NCBI RefSeq assembly: GCF_047219225.1
Contig: NZ_CP178208.1
Coordinates: 682,001 to 746,000, forward strand
Length of the DNA: 64,000 nt
Source: IMCC45349 sp047219225
Lineage (GTDB): Bacteria; Bacteroidota; Bacteroidia; Flavobacteriales; Flavobacteriaceae
Direction: 5' to 3'
In this document: in pieces, positions 8,559 to 18,561 of the stretch
Layout of the letters: each line of letters opens with the position of its first letter
How positions within the stretch are numbered: the first letter of the stretch is position 1
Made by a program: the position numbers and the translations under genes
Notes under the pieces: model-generated
Told to the model about the DNA's origin: nothing
Database searches by the model: none
What the model saw: the letters and a program-made list of their open reading frames with translations, nothing else

Positions 8559-10070
8559 ATGAATAAGTTAAATTCGATAATTTCTAGTTTTTCGTTAGAT
8601 GAACAACAAAGTTTTATTCAATTTTTAGACAAAAAGAATAAAAGAAAAGACGCTAAAAACATTCAACTATTTAAACTACTAACTCAAGACAACCTAAGTT
8701 CTAAAGAGGTACATGCTGCGTTATACAAGACAAAATCTACCGATGCATACCATGCTTTAAGAAAACGACTATTTCAATCTATAATAGAATTTTTAGCTAA
8801 TTCTAGCCTTGAAGAAGAAAATTCAATAGACTTACAAGTCATTAAATACATTATAGTAGCTAGATCATTACTACTAAGAAAGCAACACAAACTAGCCTTT
8901 AAAATATTAGACAAAGCTGAAACTATTGCTAAAGAACATCACTTATTCTCACTGCTAAACGAATTATATCATACAAAAATTCAATATGCCTACTCAAATT
9001 CATTTATCGATTTAGAAATAACAATAAAAAACTTCAATAAAAACAAAAAGGATTTAGCTTTAGAAGACCAATTAAACATTATATATGCAAAAATTAGGCA
9101 ATCACTTAGCACTATCACTCCTAACAATGAGGCTATTGATTTTAAAACACTACTTACAAGTACATTAAACGAGCATAATATAAGTCTCAATGAGTCGATG
9201 TCATTTAAATCGCTACACCAATTAGTAACTATTGTAAGTTTCTCGGCTTTTATTACAAACGATTATTACAAAATTGAAGCTTTTTTAATTGAAACCTACA
9301 ACCAAATAATTACACATAAAGACAAAGAAAAACAACCTTTTTACCACATTCAAACCTTATATTTAATAGCAAATACACTATTTAGAAACAAAAAATTTGA
9401 AACATCGTTAATCTACCTACAAATGATGCACGAAAAAATGATGCTAAACAGAAAAAAGCATTATAACGCTTTCAAATTAAAATACCATCTACTCAAATCA
9501 TTAAACCTTAACTATTCCAACAAACAACAAGAAGCAATAACAATTCTTGAAAACATTATTACTACAAAACACCAAGACACAGAAACATTATTAGACATCT
9601 ATTTAAGCTTAGTGATGCTCTACATTCAAAACACACAATATAAAAAAGCAGCAAGATCATTTTCTAAATTTTACCACACAGACACATGGTATATAAATAA
9701 AGTAGGATACGAATGGACTATTAAAAAGAACCTCATTGAAATAATCTTACATATTGAATTAGAAAACTTAGATTTAGTCGAATCTAGACTTTTAAGCTTT
9801 AAACGAAAATACTACAGCTACTTAAAAGAAATCAACCAAGAGCGTGTAATTACTTACTTAAACTTTGTAGAGACCTACTATAAAAACCCAGAAACAGTCA
9901 CCTCCAATACATTTAAAGACAAGGTTGAAAATTCATTTGAATGGATAGAAGCTCAACGCGAAGATATTTTTGTAATGAGTTACTATGCATGGTTAAAAAG
10001 CAAAATGGAAAATCAATCACTTTACCAAACTACATTAGAGCTTGTTAAAAAAGTAAAAAATGTTAATTGA
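8559..10070 (+). CDS. Helical-repeat (TPR-like) protein of unknown function
   Basis: A 503-aa soluble protein without signal peptide or membrane segment. It is strongly alpha-helical, rich in Lys, Asn, Leu and Ile, with degenerate 30-40-residue helix-turn-helix repeats (for example around residues 95-140, 265-330 and 345-400) suggesting a TPR-like superhelix. The N-terminal about 90 residues (FSLDEQQSFIQFLDKKNKR..., HALRKRLFQSIIEFL) look like a separate helical domain. No catalytic motif seen. Not recognised as a named family; probably a cytoplasmic scaffold or adaptor. Confidence 0.7.
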   Translation: MNKLNSIISSFSLDEQQSFIQFLDKKNKRKDAKNIQLFKLLTQDNLSSKEVHAALYKTKSTDAYHALRKRLFQSIIEFLANSSLEEENSIDLQVIKYIIVARSLLLRKQHKLAFKILDKAETIAKEHHLFSLLNELYHTKIQYAYSNSFIDLEITIKNFNKNKKDLALEDQLNIIYAKIRQSLSTITPNNEAIDFKTLLTSTLNEHNISLNESMSFKSLHQLVTIVSFSAFITNDYYKIEAFLIETYNQIITHKDKEKQPFYHIQTLYLIANTLFRNKKFETSLIYLQMMHEKMMLNRKKHYNAFKLKYHLLKSLNLNYSNKQQEAITILENIITTKHQDTETLLDIYLSLVMLYIQNTQYKKAARSFSKFYHTDTWYINKVGYEWTIKKNLIEIILHIELENLDLVESRLLSFKRKYYSYLKEINQERVITYLNFVETYYKNPETVTSNTFKDKVENSFEWIEAQREDIFVMSYYAWLKSKMENQSLYQTTLELVKKVKNVN

Positions 10071-10146
10071 CCGTTAAAACCAAGTTTTAGATTAAACTAA
10101 TATAAAAAGCCATAGTCTTAAGAGTATAATTTAAAACAAAAACCTC

Positions 10147-10584
10147 ATGAAAAACATAGTATTAATTGCCATTGCTTTTTTAACACTAAACGCAACAGCT
10201 CAAGAGCACAAAAAAGACAAAAAACACGCTCGTGCTGAAATGATGAAAGACTACACAGCAGAAGAACAAGCGACGCTACAAACAAAAAAAATGACACTTG
10301 CATTAGATTTAAGTGAAGCTCAACAAAAAGACATTTATGCTTTAAATCTTGCCAATGCAAAAGAACGCAAAGCTAAAATGAAAGAGCGTGAAGCTAAAAA
10401 AGGTGAAAAACCTTCAAAAGAAGAACGTTATAAAATGCAAAATGAAATGCTAGACAAAAAAATAGCGATGAAAAAGAAAATGAAGCAAATACTTAACGAC
10501 GAGCAATTTGCTAAGTGGGAAAAAATGATGCAACGTAGAAAATCAAAAACTGCTAAACGAAAACATAACCCTAGAAAAGAATAA
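10147..10584 (+). CDS. Secreted helical Lys-rich protein, Spy/CpxP- or DUF4890-like
   Basis: A 145-aa protein with a cleavable signal (MKNIVLIAIAFLTLNATAQ), then a highly charged helix. LxLSEAQQKDIYALN at about residue 55 and LNDEQFAKWEKM at about residue 118 are the paired 'LT..Q' and 'L...Q...' segments typical of Spy/CpxP-like and DUF4890 proteins. Expected in the periplasm as a chaperone-like or stress protein. It is the first of three similar small secreted proteins in a row. Confidence 0.7.
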   Translation: MKNIVLIAIAFLTLNATAQEHKKDKKHARAEMMKDYTAEEQATLQTKKMTLALDLSEAQQKDIYALNLANAKERKAKMKEREAKKGEKPSKEERYKMQNEMLDKKIAMKKKMKQILNDEQFAKWEKMMQRRKSKTAKRKHNPRKE

Positions 10585-10611
10585 TAATTAAGTTGGTTGA
10601 TTTATTTTTTT

Positions 10612-10650
10612 TAGTAAAAAGCATTGTTTTTATAGACAATGCTTTTTTAT
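10612..10650 (+). terminator. Intrinsic terminator
   Basis: The stem AGCATTGT/ACAATGCT (10620-10627 with 10636-10643) is preceded by AAAAA and followed by TTTTTT. It separates the first small secreted protein from the next two. Confidence 0.85.
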
Positions 10651-10717
10651 TTCTTTATTTTCTACAAAATTTTAGTATTTTAGTCACTTCATATATTATT
10701 TAATAATAACATTTTTC

Positions 10718-11056
10718 ATGAAAAAGATATTACTCTTAAGTGCATTTGCGTTTCTGTTTAGCTTTAACCTAGAAGCTCAAAATAAAACAATTGAAATTAA
10801 CGCTGCTGCATCTACCAACTCTAAGAACTTAAGAAAACAAATTAAATTTAATAAGTCGCAAGAGCACCAAATTTATGAGGCTTTTGTAAACTACGAAAAG
10901 AGAATTTTAAAGCTTAAAGAAAACAGCAAACCAAAGTCGGCTAGCTATAATGAAGAAGCTAAAAAAATTCAAGCTGTTTTAAACAACGACATTAAACAAA
11001 TATTAAGCGAAGAACAATACAGCTTATATTTAAGTTTAATTACTCCAACATATTAA
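10718..11056 (+). CDS. Small secreted helical protein (Spy-like paralogue)
   Basis: A 112-aa protein with a signal peptide ending near NLEAQ (about residue 20). The mature part is one or two charged helices: LRKQIKFNKSQEHQIYEAFVNYEKRIL and VLNNDIKQILSEEQYSLYLSLI, the same layout (helix, 'Q', then 'L..EQ') as its two neighbours. Likely periplasmic; function unknown. The next gene begins 25 bp downstream. Confidence 0.65.
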   Translation: MKKILLLSAFAFLFSFNLEAQNKTIEINAAASTNSKNLRKQIKFNKSQEHQIYEAFVNYEKRILKLKENSKPKSASYNEEAKKIQAVLNNDIKQILSEEQYSLYLSLITPTY

Positions 11057-11081
11057 CTAACAACACATAAAAACTATTAAA

Positions 11082-11435
11082 ATGAAAAAAATATTCACAC
11101 TTTGTCTTGTTGCTTTTGCTTTTGTTTTAGGAACACAGAATATTGAGGCTCAATCAAAAACACAAGCCTTAGAAATTCAAACTAAAACTATAGCTAAAGA
11201 CTTAAAGAAAGAATTAAGTCTTGACGATAGTCAAGAAGCTTTATTAGCAAGAGCAATGTATGCTAAAGAATTAGCTTATGTAGAAGTTTTAGACAAAAAC
11301 TCTGACATGAAAAATCAAGCTACTAAAGATGCTTTAGCTAAAATTGACACTAAATTTAAAAGAAGACTTATGGAAATTTTATCTCCAGAGCAGTTTAAAA
11401 AGTTTAGTGCTTTACAACACAAACTAAGAAAATAA
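11082..11435 (+). CDS. Small secreted helical protein (Spy-like paralogue)
   Basis: A 117-aa protein with signal peptide (…GTQNIEAQ, about residue 24) and a mature helical part containing LKKELSLDDSQEALLARAMYAKE and LMEILSPEQFKKFSALQHKLRK. The paired 'LSLDDSQ' and 'LSPEQF' motifs match the preceding protein and recall LTxxQ-type periplasmic proteins. Probably in the same transcript as the gene at 10718. Function unknown. Confidence 0.65.
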   Translation: MKKIFTLCLVAFAFVLGTQNIEAQSKTQALEIQTKTIAKDLKKELSLDDSQEALLARAMYAKELAYVEVLDKNSDMKNQATKDALAKIDTKFKRRLMEILSPEQFKKFSALQHKLRK

Positions 11436-11452
11436 GTAATTTTCTATAGACA

Positions 11453-11487
11453 TAAAAAAAGCCTCACATTTGTGAGGCTTTTTTATT
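11453..11487. terminator. Bidirectional terminator between convergent genes
   Basis: The stem AAGCCTCAC/GTGAGGCTT (11459-11467 with 11472-11480) has an A-tract on the left and a T-tract on the right, so it can stop transcription from both the small secreted gene and hemL. Confidence 0.88.
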
Positions 11488-12774
11488 TTATAATTCTTTT
11501 GCTATCTCATCTATTGCAGCAATTGTTTTATCTAAATCCTCATAGCTTAAAGCATCAGTTATAAACCAAGTTTCAAAAGCACTAGGAGCTATATAAACAC
11601 CTCTATTTAACAGTCCATGAAAAAATGCTTTAAATGTATCATTATTGCCTTTTGCAGAAGAATCAAAATCCACAACCTCATCTTCAGCAAAGTGTACAGA
11701 AATCATTGATCCAGTTCTATTTATTGTGTGCGTAATTTTATTTGCTTCCAACACTTTTGCAATGCCTTTATGCAAATACTCAGTCTTATCAGCTAATCTA
11801 TTAAACAATTCTGCATCGCTATTAATTTCGGTTAACATAGCTAAACCAGCTGCCATAGCTAATGGATTTCCACTTAATGTTCCAGCTTGATAAACTGGTC
11901 CTAAAGGAGCTAAATGATTCATAATTTCATTTCGAGCAGCAAAAGCACCAACTGGTAATCCTCCTCCAATCACTTTACCAAAACATACAATATCTGCTTC
12001 AATATTAAACAACTCTTGAGCTCCACCTTTAGCAAGTCTAAAACCAGTCATTACCTCATCAAATATCAATAAAATATTATGCTCTGTACAAACAGCTCTT
12101 AATTTTTCTAAAAAGTTATTCTTTGGAGGTATACACCCCATATTACCTGCGACAGGTTCAATTATAATACAAGCTATTTCATCTTTATTCGCTTCTACTA
12201 ATGCCTTTACATTATCGATATCATTATACCTTGCTAATAACGTATCTTTTGCAGTACCTTGAGTTACCCCAGGACTATTTGGACTTCCAAAAGTCACTGC
12301 ACCACTTCCAGCTTGAATTAAAAAGGAATCGCTGTGTCCATGATAGCAACCAGCAAACTTTATAATTTTATCTTTTCCTGTGAAACCTCTAGCCAACCTA
12401 ACAGCACTCATACAAGCTTCGGTTCCAGAATTCACAAATCTAATTTTATCAATATTTGGAACCATAGAAACTGCCAATTCAGCAATTTTTGTTTCAATTT
12501 CTGTAGGCATTCCAAATGATGTTCCTTTTTTAGCCTTATCTACCACTGCATCTACAACAGGTTTATAAGCATGACCTAACAACATTGGTCCCCAAGAATT
12601 TATATAATCAATTAATTGATTTCCATCTTCATCATACAAATAAGCACCTTTAGCTTCTTTTACAAAAATTGGTGTTCCTCCTACTGCTTTAAATGCTCTT
12701 ACTGGTGAATTTACACCTCCTGGAATTACTTGTGCAGCTTCTTTAAATAATGCACTACTTCTTTTATAAATCAT
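11488..12774 (-). CDS. hemL: Glutamate-1-semialdehyde 2,1-aminomutase
   Basis: A 428-aa PLP enzyme that converts glutamate-1-semialdehyde to 5-aminolevulinate in the C5 route to haem. Length and motifs are standard: SSALFKEAAQVIPGGVNSPVRAF at the start, NSGTEACMSAVRLAR, FDEVMTGFR, and GKVIGGGLPVGAF with the PLP-binding lysine at K267. It is the last gene of a tight minus-strand group; it starts 1 bp after the stop of the LysM gene region (12776), pointing to co-transcription with genes of unrelated function. Confidence 0.97.
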   Translation of the reverse strand: MIYKRSSALFKEAAQVIPGGVNSPVRAFKAVGGTPIFVKEAKGAYLYDEDGNQLIDYINSWGPMLLGHAYKPVVDAVVDKAKKGTSFGMPTEIETKIAELAVSMVPNIDKIRFVNSGTEACMSAVRLARGFTGKDKIIKFAGCYHGHSDSFLIQAGSGAVTFGSPNSPGVTQGTAKDTLLARYNDIDNVKALVEANKDEIACIIIEPVAGNMGCIPPKNNFLEKLRAVCTEHNILLIFDEVMTGFRLAKGGAQELFNIEADIVCFGKVIGGGLPVGAFAARNEIMNHLAPLGPVYQAGTLSGNPLAMAAGLAMLTEINSDAELFNRLADKTEYLHKGIAKVLEANKITHTINRTGSMISVHFAEDEVVDFDSSAKGNNDTFKAFFHGLLNRGVYIAPSAFETWFITDALSYEDLDKTIAAIDEIAKEL

Positions 12775-12775
12775 A

Positions 12776-13594
12776 TTAATTACGTGATGATGTTTTTATG
12801 TTTAATACTTGACCAATACTCAAATTATTACTAGTAAGTCCATTCATTTTCTGAAGTTCTTCAACTGTAATATTATATTTTCTTGAAATAGAATATAAAG
12901 TTTCTCCCTTTACAACCTTATGAGTTATTATCTCTGCTTTATTAAGCTCTTTAGGCCTTTTTGCCTTACTCCCTAAAACCTTATCATCATATTGATCAAG
13001 ATTATACCTTTCTATTAAACTAATCAGTTTTTCAGGATATTTTTTATCTGTAGCATAACCTGCTTTTCTTAAGCCCTTAGCCCAAGCTTTATAGTCGTCC
13101 TTTCTTAAATCGAATAAACTAGCATATCTTGACCTTCCTGATAAAAACTCAGAATGATCTTTAAATGAATACTTGGCATTATTATATTTCCTAAAACATT
13201 CTTGCTTCTTATCGTCATCATGATAAATCTTAGCACCTTTCCAACCATGGCATTTAATTCCAAAATGATTGTTTGCTTTTACTGCTAATCGTCCTTTACC
13301 AGAACCAGACTCTAAAATACCTTGCGCCAAAGTTATACTTGCTGGAATACCATATTTACGCATTTCTTCCATTGCAATATCCTTATACAAGGCTATATAC
13401 TCAGTAGTATTATTGATTACAGGTGCCTTAACCTCTACCTCAGGTGTGTCTTTAGTTTTTGGTTTTTCTTTTGGTGTAGTTTTTACAACTTTCACCTCTG
13501 TTTTAGGTTTGTCTTTTTGAGTAACAATCTTTTTTTTAGAACCACATGCTGATACTAAAACGCTTAACACTATTATATATATAATTCTCTTCAT
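12776..13594 (-). CDS. Glucosaminidase (FlgJ-like) with C-terminal LysM, lipoprotein
   Basis: A 272-aa predicted lipoprotein (lipobox VSAC, about residue 17), with a Lys/Thr/Pro-rich linker, then a glucosaminidase domain at about residues 72-200 (ASITLAQGILESGSGKG with the expected catalytic Glu, NNHFGIKCHGWKGAK, AGYATDKKYPEKLISLI). One LysM peptidoglycan-binding repeat follows at about residues 224-268 (VVKGETLYSISRKYN…LSIGQVLNIK). It cleaves beta-1,4-linked N-acetylglucosaminyl bonds of peptidoglycan in the periplasm. It lies 1 bp from both neighbours. Confidence 0.92.
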   Translation of the reverse strand: MKRIIYIIVLSVLVSACGSKKKIVTQKDKPKTEVKVVKTTPKEKPKTKDTPEVEVKAPVINNTTEYIALYKDIAMEEMRKYGIPASITLAQGILESGSGKGRLAVKANNHFGIKCHGWKGAKIYHDDDKKQECFRKYNNAKYSFKDHSEFLSGRSRYASLFDLRKDDYKAWAKGLRKAGYATDKKYPEKLISLIERYNLDQYDDKVLGSKAKRPKELNKAEIITHKVVKGETLYSISRKYNITVEELQKMNGLTSNNLSIGQVLNIKTSSRN

Positions 13595-13595
13595 T

Positions 13596-14486
13596 CTATG
13601 TAATTAGAGGTAAATTCTTTTGTTTTAACCTATTATTCATTCCTTCAATCCCCTGTAAACCACCTGTATGAATAGCAAGCACTTTAGCTTCTTTAGGAAT
13701 AATACCTTTTTTAATCATATCAAATATCCCAAACATCATTTTCCCTGTATATATTGGATCTAAAGGTATTTGAAACTTCGTCTTAAAATCATTAATAAAC
13801 GTAACTAATTCTTCATTTATTTTGGCATATCCACCAAAATGATAATCCGGAATTAACTGCCAATTTTCTTGAGTTGCAAATTTAGCAATATCTTCTTTTA
13901 AAAAGTCACCTTTTAAAGCTGGAAATCCAAGAATTTTTTGATTTAAATTACTAGAATTAATTATTCCTGAAATGGTTCCTCCTGTTCCAACCGCACAACA
14001 AATAAAATCGAACTCATCATCTTCCTCTGTCAATATTTCTTGACATCCTTTTATTGCTAAATCGTTTGTACCTCCTTCTGGAACAATATAAGCTTCAGGA
14101 TACTTTTCTTTTAAAGGTCTTAAAAAATCGTCGGAAGCTTTATTTCTATATAACTCACGAGATACAAACTCAAAAGTCATACCACATGACTTAGCAAAAC
14201 TTAAAGTAGGATTAGCATCTATTTTATCAAATAACTCTTCCCCTCTTATTATTCCAATGGTTTTAAAACCATATTCTTTTCCTGCTGAAGCTACCGCTGC
14301 AATATGATTAGAAAAAGCACCTCCAAAAGTAATTAGCGAGGTAAAATTAAGAGATTTTGCTTCAATTAAATTATACTTTAACTTTCTAAATTTATTACCA
14401 GAAATGTATTGATGATTCAAATAATCAGGCTTTATAAACACTTGATTATCAACAAGAACATTACTTTTATCTGGAATTTCAATCAT
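13596..14486 (-). CDS. ACC deaminase / D-cysteine desulfhydrase-like PLP enzyme
   Basis: A 296-aa fold-type II PLP enzyme. SGNKFRKLKYNL (residues 29-40) carries the PLP lysine, most likely K32, and TFGGAFSNHIAAVAS holds the substrate-contacting Ser-Asn-His. CAVGTGGTISGI is the phosphate-binding loop. These fit the 1-aminocyclopropane-1-carboxylate deaminase/D-cysteine desulfhydrase family; motif reading alone cannot tell the substrate, and D-amino-acid or cysteine desulfuration is at least as likely as ACC. First gene of the minus-strand trio ending in hemL, with 1-bp gaps. Confidence 0.85.
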   Translation of the reverse strand: MIEIPDKSNVLVDNQVFIKPDYLNHQYISGNKFRKLKYNLIEAKSLNFTSLITFGGAFSNHIAAVASAGKEYGFKTIGIIRGEELFDKIDANPTLSFAKSCGMTFEFVSRELYRNKASDDFLRPLKEKYPEAYIVPEGGTNDLAIKGCQEILTEEDDEFDFICCAVGTGGTISGIINSSNLNQKILGFPALKGDFLKEDIAKFATQENWQLIPDYHFGGYAKINEELVTFINDFKTKFQIPLDPIYTGKMMFGIFDMIKKGIIPKEAKVLAIHTGGLQGIEGMNNRLKQKNLPLIT

Positions 14487-14501
14487 TTTATCGATAATAA
14501 A

Positions 14502-14531
14502 AACATAATATAATTATGTTAAAAAATTAAC
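14502..14531. promoter_or_regulatory. Overlapping AT-rich inverted repeats in a divergent promoter region
   Basis: AACATAAT-ATA-ATTATGTT (14502-14520) overlaps GTTAA-N4-TTAAC (14518-14531) in the 148-bp gap between the divergent PLP enzyme and T9SS cargo genes. Possible operator; AT-richness makes chance palindromes likely. Confidence 0.3.
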
Positions 14532-14634
14532 ATATATTTAAAATAGTTATGCAATGATATAAAAATATCATGCTTTTAACTAAAAGCCTCTCTATTTATC
14601 CAGAATTTATCTTCGCTTATATTAAAGCTAATAT

Positions 14635-17600
14635 ATGATTAGAAGATTACTATTTGTTTTATTTACTTTTTTTAGCTGCTCAATTTCGTTTACTCAAACT
14701 AATGACTGCAACAATAATGCTAGTGGTGAATTAACAGTTGGAAACACTTGTAATTTCACAACAATGGATTCTAATAATAATACTAATTATTGGGATGGAG
14801 CTACAGGATGTTCTGCTTCTGATAATGACGATGTATGGGCTTGGTTTACTGCTACAAGCACAACAACAACAATAACTTATAGCCCTCCAAACAATAGAGA
14901 TGCAATCCTTACATTATTTTCGGGCGCTTGTGATCCAAATATGACGAGTCTAGATTGCTCTAACATTGGAGGTAATGGTGTTGATGAAACTATAGTTTAT
15001 TCAACCAATATAGGAGTTATTTATAGAATTAGAGTACAAAGAAATGGAAGTAACAATGACATGAATGGAGGAGAAATATGTATATTTTCCCCATCATATT
15101 GTATTCCTGTTGGCACAAGCACCCTTGATTATATAGATGATTTCTCAACAACAGGAGGAATAACTAATATTACGAATAATAATTCTGGATTCTCAACAAA
15201 TGGTTATGGTGATTTTACTGCTTTAAGTGTTGAACAAGTAGCTGGAGGAACAATAAACTTTAGTGGTTCATTTGAAAATTACACTTATGGTTGTGGAATA
15301 TGGGTAGACTGGAACAATGATTTTGACTTTGATGACCCAGGAGAACAAATGTATAATTCCGCAGCATATATAGACAATGCTAATGACAGTTTTATAGTTC
15401 CTTTAACAGCATTAGCAGGAGATTATAGAATGCGTATTTTAATAGACTATTATGAAGCATCACCTGATCCATGTACAATAGATCCTTTTGGTCCTGATGG
15501 AGAAGCTGAGGATTACACCTTAACAGTGACTGTAGTAAATTGTACTGACGACCCTTCTAATATTACAGTTAATAGTATTACAGAAACTACCGCAACCTTA
15601 AATTGGACTGCAGCATCTCCTGAACCAACAAGTGGATATTCTTATTATGTATCTACAAACAATAATACTCCTAACTTTAACGAGACACCAACAGGCACTA
15701 CTGCATTTGGTATAACTACTGCAAATTTAACAGGACTAACTCAAGACACTACCTATTATGTTTGGGTAAGGTCAAATTGCGGCGCAACTGATGGTGAAGG
15801 TTATTGGATTGGACCAGTATCTTTTACAACAGATCCAGAACCACCTGTAACTACTGACATCACCATTTGTCAAGGAGGTACCGGAGAGCTTGAAGCTACA
15901 GGTCCTTGTAATGCTAGCATAAACATTGGCAATACTATTAACGGAAATCTTGATGCTGCAACAGACCCAATAGCTATCCAACCACAAATTTTTATTGTAG
16001 ATGCAGATGGTTGTGATTTTGATGACACCGGAGATACAGCCAATTATACAACTCTTGATTTTCAAGTTTCAGTCACTGGCACCTATTCTTTTGAATCTGT
16101 TGCTCCTAACTTTGACGCAATGGGCTACATAGTAACAGGTGCTTTTACTCCAGGGTCTTGTGCTACGGGAACTTGGATTACTGGTGATGATGATAGTGGA
16201 CCAGGCTTAAATGCTATTTTAACAGCTAATCTTACTGCTGGTGTAACTTATACATTTATAACAACTGCATTTGGTTTTGCAGATATCACAGTAACCGAAG
16301 CTTACACTTGGAACATGACTGGTCCAGGAACCTTAACTACATCTGGAGCAGGAGACATAGAATGGTATACAGCTCCAACTGGTGGAACATCAATTGCAAC
16401 TGGGTCTCCTTTCAATCCAGTAGGTGTTACTGGATCTGGTTTAACAGATACAAATACTACTGGTACATGGACCTATTATACCGCTTGTTCTGGAAACCCT
16501 TCTGTTAGAACTCCAGCAGATTTCACTATTAATCAAGCTCCTACTGGAACAATTTCTGGAAGCGGAAGTACATGTGATGCTAGTACTACGATAACAATAA
16601 CATTAACAGGCAACCAACCTTGGGATGTTACATATACAGATGGTAGCAATACCACAACTGTAAATGGTATTACATCATCTCCATATACTTTTAACGTTTC
16701 TCCCTCTAACCCAACAACATATACTATTACTAGTATAGATGATATAGACTGTAGTGCTCCAGCAGGAAATATTACAGGAAGCGCAATAATCACTGGAGAC
16801 AAAACATGGACTGGAGCTATTGACACCGATTGGAGCAATGATAATAACTGGACTCCTATTGGTGCGCCTACTGTAGCAAATTGTGTTGTAATTCCTGATA
16901 CTGGAGGTAACAATCCTAAAATTTCCTTATCAGATCCATTACCTCCATTACCTCCTCAACCATACCATGCACTAGCTAAAAACTTAACTATTGAAGCTAA
17001 TGCTTCTTTAGAGATTGAATCTGAAAACTCAATAACTGTTACAGATTGGATAAATATAAATACTGGAGGCAATTTTGAAATAGCTGATGACGCAAGTTTA
17101 GTTCAAATAAATAATGTTGCAAACTCTGGTATAGTAGATGTTGGTCGAACTACTCAACCTATCTATGCTTTAGATTACACTTACTGGAGTTCTCCTGTTA
17201 CTTTAGGCTCTAACTACAAACTAAATACATTATCTCCAAATACAGCAAATGATGGTTTTTACGCTTGGACTTCAACTGTTTCTAATGGAGCAGGAAGTTG
17301 GCAATGGGTAGATCCTTTAAGTACAGATATGATTCCTGCTAAAGGCTATATAGTAAGAGCACCTAGTAATTACAGTCAAAACCCAGCAACTACCACTCCT
17401 TTTTCCGGAACATTTATTGGAACTCCAACAAATGGAGACGTATCAATTCCAATTGCTGTAGGAACTGATGCCAACATTGGTACAAGTGTTGGCGGCTCAA
17501 TAATTACTGCTGATGACGACCAATGGAACCTAATTGGTAACCCATATCCTTCAGCTATAGATATTACTTTGTTTTTAAATCATGCCACTAATGTCCCTTT

Positions 17601-18558
17601 AGTTGATGGTACTATTTATGTTTGGACACATAACACACCTCCAAACAATTCTGAACCAGACCCTTTCTATGGTGACTATGGCTACAACTATACAGCAAGT
17701 GATTATGCTAGTATTAATTATTTAGGAGCAACTAACACAGCAGCTACTGGAGGGCAAACACCAACACAATACATTGCTTCTGGTCAATCCTTTTTTATAC
17801 TTGGACTCGCTAATGGTAGCGCTTTGTTTAATAACTCTATGCGAGTTACTGGAGAAAACTCTAATTTCTTTAGATTAAATAATGAAAATAACACTCATAG
17901 ATTTTGGTTAAACTTAAGTAATAATAATGGTGGGTTTAGCCAAATATTAGTTGGTTATTCACCTCAAGCTACACTAAATTGGGATAGAGGTTATGATGGA
18001 CTAGCATTTGGAGGAAATGCGGTAAACTTATACTCAATTATACCCGAAAAGATATTATGCATACAAGGTAGACCCACACCATTTGATATTAATGATGAAG
18101 TTCCTTTAGGGTTTAATGCTACAGAACAAGGCACCTATACTATTGGTATAGATCATTTTGATGGTTTATTTGATAATCAAACTATATATTTAGAAGATAC
18201 CTATACTAACTTCACACATGATTTAAACTCTGCGCCATACAGTTTTACTACTAACGCAGGTACTTTTGACAATCGGTTTATAATTAGATATACAAATGAT
18301 ACTTTAGGCATTTCGGAAAATGAATTAGACGATAACCTCAGCATTATCGCAACAAATAATTTTATTAAAATCAACTCAAAGAACAACAGTATAAGCGACA
18401 TTAATATTTATGATGTTGCCGGAAGAAGAATTGTTCAAGTAAACAATTTAAACACATTTGAATTTAAAACAGAAAATTTAAGACCTACTTATGGTACACT
18501 TATAGTTAGTGTTACTTTAGATAATGATCTTACGTATTCTAAAAAAGTAGTTTATTAA
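14635..18558 (+). CDS. T9SS type A sorting domain protein with GEVED and fibronectin III domains
   Basis: A 1307-aa secreted modular protein. It has a signal peptide (about residues 1-20), an N-terminal beta domain (about 25-160), and a GEVED domain (about 215-300: VDWNNDFDFDDPGEQ … GEAEDYTLTV). A fibronectin type III domain follows (about 304-400: ATLNWTAASP … YYVWVRSNCG), then Ig-like and low-complexity Thr/Ser/Gly/Asn-rich stretches, and a region with WSNDNNW at about 735. The C-terminal T9SS sorting domain is at about 1225-1307 (ISDINIYDVAGRRI … YSKKVVY). It is likely exported across the outer membrane and attached to or released from the surface, perhaps as an adhesin. No catalytic motif seen. 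Divergent from the PLP enzyme gene. Confidence 0.93.
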   Translation: MIRRLLFVLFTFFSCSISFTQTNDCNNNASGELTVGNTCNFTTMDSNNNTNYWDGATGCSASDNDDVWAWFTATSTTTTITYSPPNNRDAILTLFSGACDPNMTSLDCSNIGGNGVDETIVYSTNIGVIYRIRVQRNGSNNDMNGGEICIFSPSYCIPVGTSTLDYIDDFSTTGGITNITNNNSGFSTNGYGDFTALSVEQVAGGTINFSGSFENYTYGCGIWVDWNNDFDFDDPGEQMYNSAAYIDNANDSFIVPLTALAGDYRMRILIDYYEASPDPCTIDPFGPDGEAEDYTLTVTVVNCTDDPSNITVNSITETTATLNWTAASPEPTSGYSYYVSTNNNTPNFNETPTGTTAFGITTANLTGLTQDTTYYVWVRSNCGATDGEGYWIGPVSFTTDPEPPVTTDITICQGGTGELEATGPCNASINIGNTINGNLDAATDPIAIQPQIFIVDADGCDFDDTGDTANYTTLDFQVSVTGTYSFESVAPNFDAMGYIVTGAFTPGSCATGTWITGDDDSGPGLNAILTANLTAGVTYTFITTAFGFADITVTEAYTWNMTGPGTLTTSGAGDIEWYTAPTGGTSIATGSPFNPVGVTGSGLTDTNTTGTWTYYTACSGNPSVRTPADFTINQAPTGTISGSGSTCDASTTITITLTGNQPWDVTYTDGSNTTTVNGITSSPYTFNVSPSNPTTYTITSIDDIDCSAPAGNITGSAIITGDKTWTGAIDTDWSNDNNWTPIGAPTVANCVVIPDTGGNNPKISLSDPLPPLPPQPYHALAKNLTIEANASLEIESENSITVTDWININTGGNFEIADDASLVQINNVANSGIVDVGRTTQPIYALDYTYWSSPVTLGSNYKLNTLSPNTANDGFYAWTSTVSNGAGSWQWVDPLSTDMIPAKGYIVRAPSNYSQNPATTTPFSGTFIGTPTNGDVSIPIAVGTDANIGTSVGGSIITADDDQWNLIGNPYPSAIDITLFLNHATNVPLVDGTIYVWTHNTPPNNSEPDPFYGDYGYNYTASDYASINYLGATNTAATGGQTPTQYIASGQSFFILGLANGSALFNNSMRVTGENSNFFRLNNENNTHRFWLNLSNNNGGFSQILVGYSPQATLNWDRGYDGLAFGGNAVNLYSIIPEKILCIQGRPTPFDINDEVPLGFNATEQGTYTIGIDHFDGLFDNQTIYLEDTYTNFTHDLNSAPYSFTTNAGTFDNRFIIRYTNDTLGISENELDDNLSIIATNNFIKINSKNNSISDINIYDVAGRRIVQVNNLNTFEFKTENLRPTYGTLIVSVTLDNDLTYSKKVVY

Positions 18559-18561
18559 CTT

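Noticed and set aside
16533..16913. Minus-strand open frame of 126 codons in the T9SS cargo gene
   Set aside because: Repetitive Thr/Gly/Ser codons on the plus strand leave the opposite frame open by composition; no signal or motif that fits the context.
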